Positions 62,791 through 64,000 of a DNA stretch of 64,000 nucleotides are shown here, in pieces. The number at the start of each line of letters is the position of its first letter. The first letter of the stretch is position 1. The notes under the pieces were generated by a model that worked only from the letters and a program-made list of their open reading frames with translations, was not told where the DNA came from and made no database searches. Source of the stretch: Chionoecetes opilio. Its lineage: Eukaryota; Arthropoda; Malacostraca; Decapoda; Majidae. Position numbers and translations under genes: made by a program. The stretch spans positions 127,501 through 191,500 of the forward strand of contig JACEEZ010023435.1 in assembly GCA_016584305.1 (NCBI GenBank), in the 5' to 3' direction.

Positions 62791-63252
62791 TTTGTGTTAC
62801 TTTATTCTGTCTTAATGATGTTAGCTGTGCAGGACAATGGCTGGAGATGGTTACATCCATCTAGTATTGTTATAATTATCATAGTTTATATTTTCGTTAT
62901 CACCATCATTATTATTAGTAGTAGTACCGTAGTATTTTAGCATCACTTCAGGAGACAGTATGTACTATTAAAACCTTGGTATTAGTTTAAACTAGACAAA
63001 ACTAGACACTAAACTACATGTATACACTGTACTACTTTTGAGGAAGCAGCAATTTAGCCAATTTTTTTATTTTCACGTATAAAGGCCTAAAAAAAGATAT
63101 GTTTATATATAGGCCTAAACATATCTCTTTTCTTCTTCTTCATTGTATTTCTATTACTATTTTAAGATAGAGAGAGATAGAGAGATAGTTACTTTATTTC
63201 TATTGTTATTTGGGTTTTTTTTCCCTTTAATATTTACCTTTTTGCACCACAG

Positions 63253-63455
63253 AACAACTGGACACCTGGCTGGACATCCGTGCGGGGATATTCGGCCCCA
63301 GCGACCAGCGTCTGCCCCTGCCCGGCAACGTGGGGCTGAGTCACCGCCTGGCCGCCCCCTCCTACGCCCCGCCCCCCCAACACCCGCCCCCCGCCACGCC
63401 CCGCCACACACCCGACATCCTCACCCACAAGACTAATCACGAACACCAACTGCAG
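63253..63455 (+). CDS. Second gene, exon 3: unrecognised conserved-looking segment
   Basis: Acceptor CACCACAG, donor GTGAGCA, phase 1 in and 0 out. It reads EQLDTWLDIRAGIFGPSDQR, then LPLPGNVGL, then a Pro/Ala/His-rich stretch ending HEHQLQ. The GC-rich codon use matches the crb exons. The gene continues beyond the window; a nuclear-encoded mitochondrial protein is the best guess from the N terminus only. Confidence 0.7.
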
Positions 63456-63477
63456 GTGAGCATAGGGGGAATCTTCT

Positions 63478-63552
63478 CAGGAACTACCACGTGTAGGTCT
63501 CGTGGCTTCTTGTAGCTTCCTTATTTTCTTATGTTCTTATGTTCTCTTGTGT
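63478..63552 (+). mobile_element. Retrotransposon tail fragment
   Basis: CAGGAACTACCACGTGTAGG and TTGTAGCTTCCTTATTTTC then (TTCTTATG)n, 25 bp after exon 3 of the second gene. Sequence from there to the window end shows nothing I recognise. Confidence 0.78.
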
Positions 63553-64000
63553 CATACCTTTGTGCTGGTGGATTGATTCTACATGTCTGCTACCTTTGTG
63601 ACCGATAAATGGTCAAATCTGAGGAAGAGGATATAGTGGGGAAGTATTTGTTCGGAGAGGGGAATGTGGAAGAAGCAAAAAGAACAATCAACAGTTTTTG
63701 GATGACCAGAGAAAATAAGAAGAAAGAAAAAGAAAGAAACTAATAAGATAGAATAAGAGAAGACAACTAATTAAAGACCCAGACAGCAAGAAGAAACACG
63801 TCAGAAGTGTCAAACAGAGTCATTACAAGCAGGACGAAGCATAATTCATCTGATGTTCTTGTCATGGGGTACTACTAATGTTTAAAAGTCCATATAATCC
63901 AAGGGTTTCGTTGTGCTATCTTGTGTTCTTATCTTATCTCCGTCTTGCCTTAAGCTTGTCCACTGTCCCTTCACTCTTACTCTTCCCTGTCACTTCAATC

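Overview
The window is animal nuclear DNA, most likely from a decapod (malacostracan) crustacean. The inference rests on GC-rich exons in AT-rich introns, very heavy microsatellite and minisatellite content, interstitial CCTAA repeats (the arthropod telomere motif TTAGG read on the other strand), and many short DNA transposons. No bacterial, CRISPR or operon structure is present.

Region 1 (546-50545, + strand) is the 3' two-thirds or more of one gene, a crumbs (crb) orthologue. I could place 37 coding exons by chaining splice sites and reading phase. They encode about 2,150 residues: the end of a first laminin-G domain, about 24 EGF-like repeats, three more laminin-G domains separated by EGF repeats, eight further EGF repeats, one transmembrane helix, and a 37-residue cytoplasmic tail with the FERM-binding motif RGTYSPS and the C-terminal PDZ ligand ERLI. 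The 5' end lies outside the window. Part of the first laminin-G domain (between 688 and 2130) was not found, and three places (exon 4 acceptor, exon 25, exon 29) need a one-base correction to stay in frame.

Region 2 (50546 to about 58700) is the 3' UTR and intergenic DNA, almost entirely tandem repeats, foldback elements and MITEs. Region 3 (about 58750-63455, + strand) is the 5' part of a second gene whose predicted protein starts with a mitochondrial-type presequence; I do not recognise the family. Its first intron holds a MITE cluster and a 1.3-kb palindrome.

The most unusual signal is in the crb introns. At many exons the splice junction itself (exon end plus adjacent intron) has been duplicated into the neighbouring intron, sometimes once or twice and sometimes amplified into a kilobase-scale minisatellite. 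The clearest cases are the exon 12 donor (42-bp unit, about 40 copies, with a decayed exon end at the far side), the exon 19 acceptor, the exon 16 donor, the exon 29 acceptor (three copies) and the exon 33 donor (three copies). This suggests repeated local duplication centred on exon edges as a route of intron growth. The window also holds several nonautonomous DNA transposon families with clear ends, including an 11-copy, about 210-bp TTAA-flanked family with an empty-site comparison inside the window, two hAT-type elements with perfect 8-bp target duplications, and a deleted Tigger-like element with a remnant of a DNA-binding domain.
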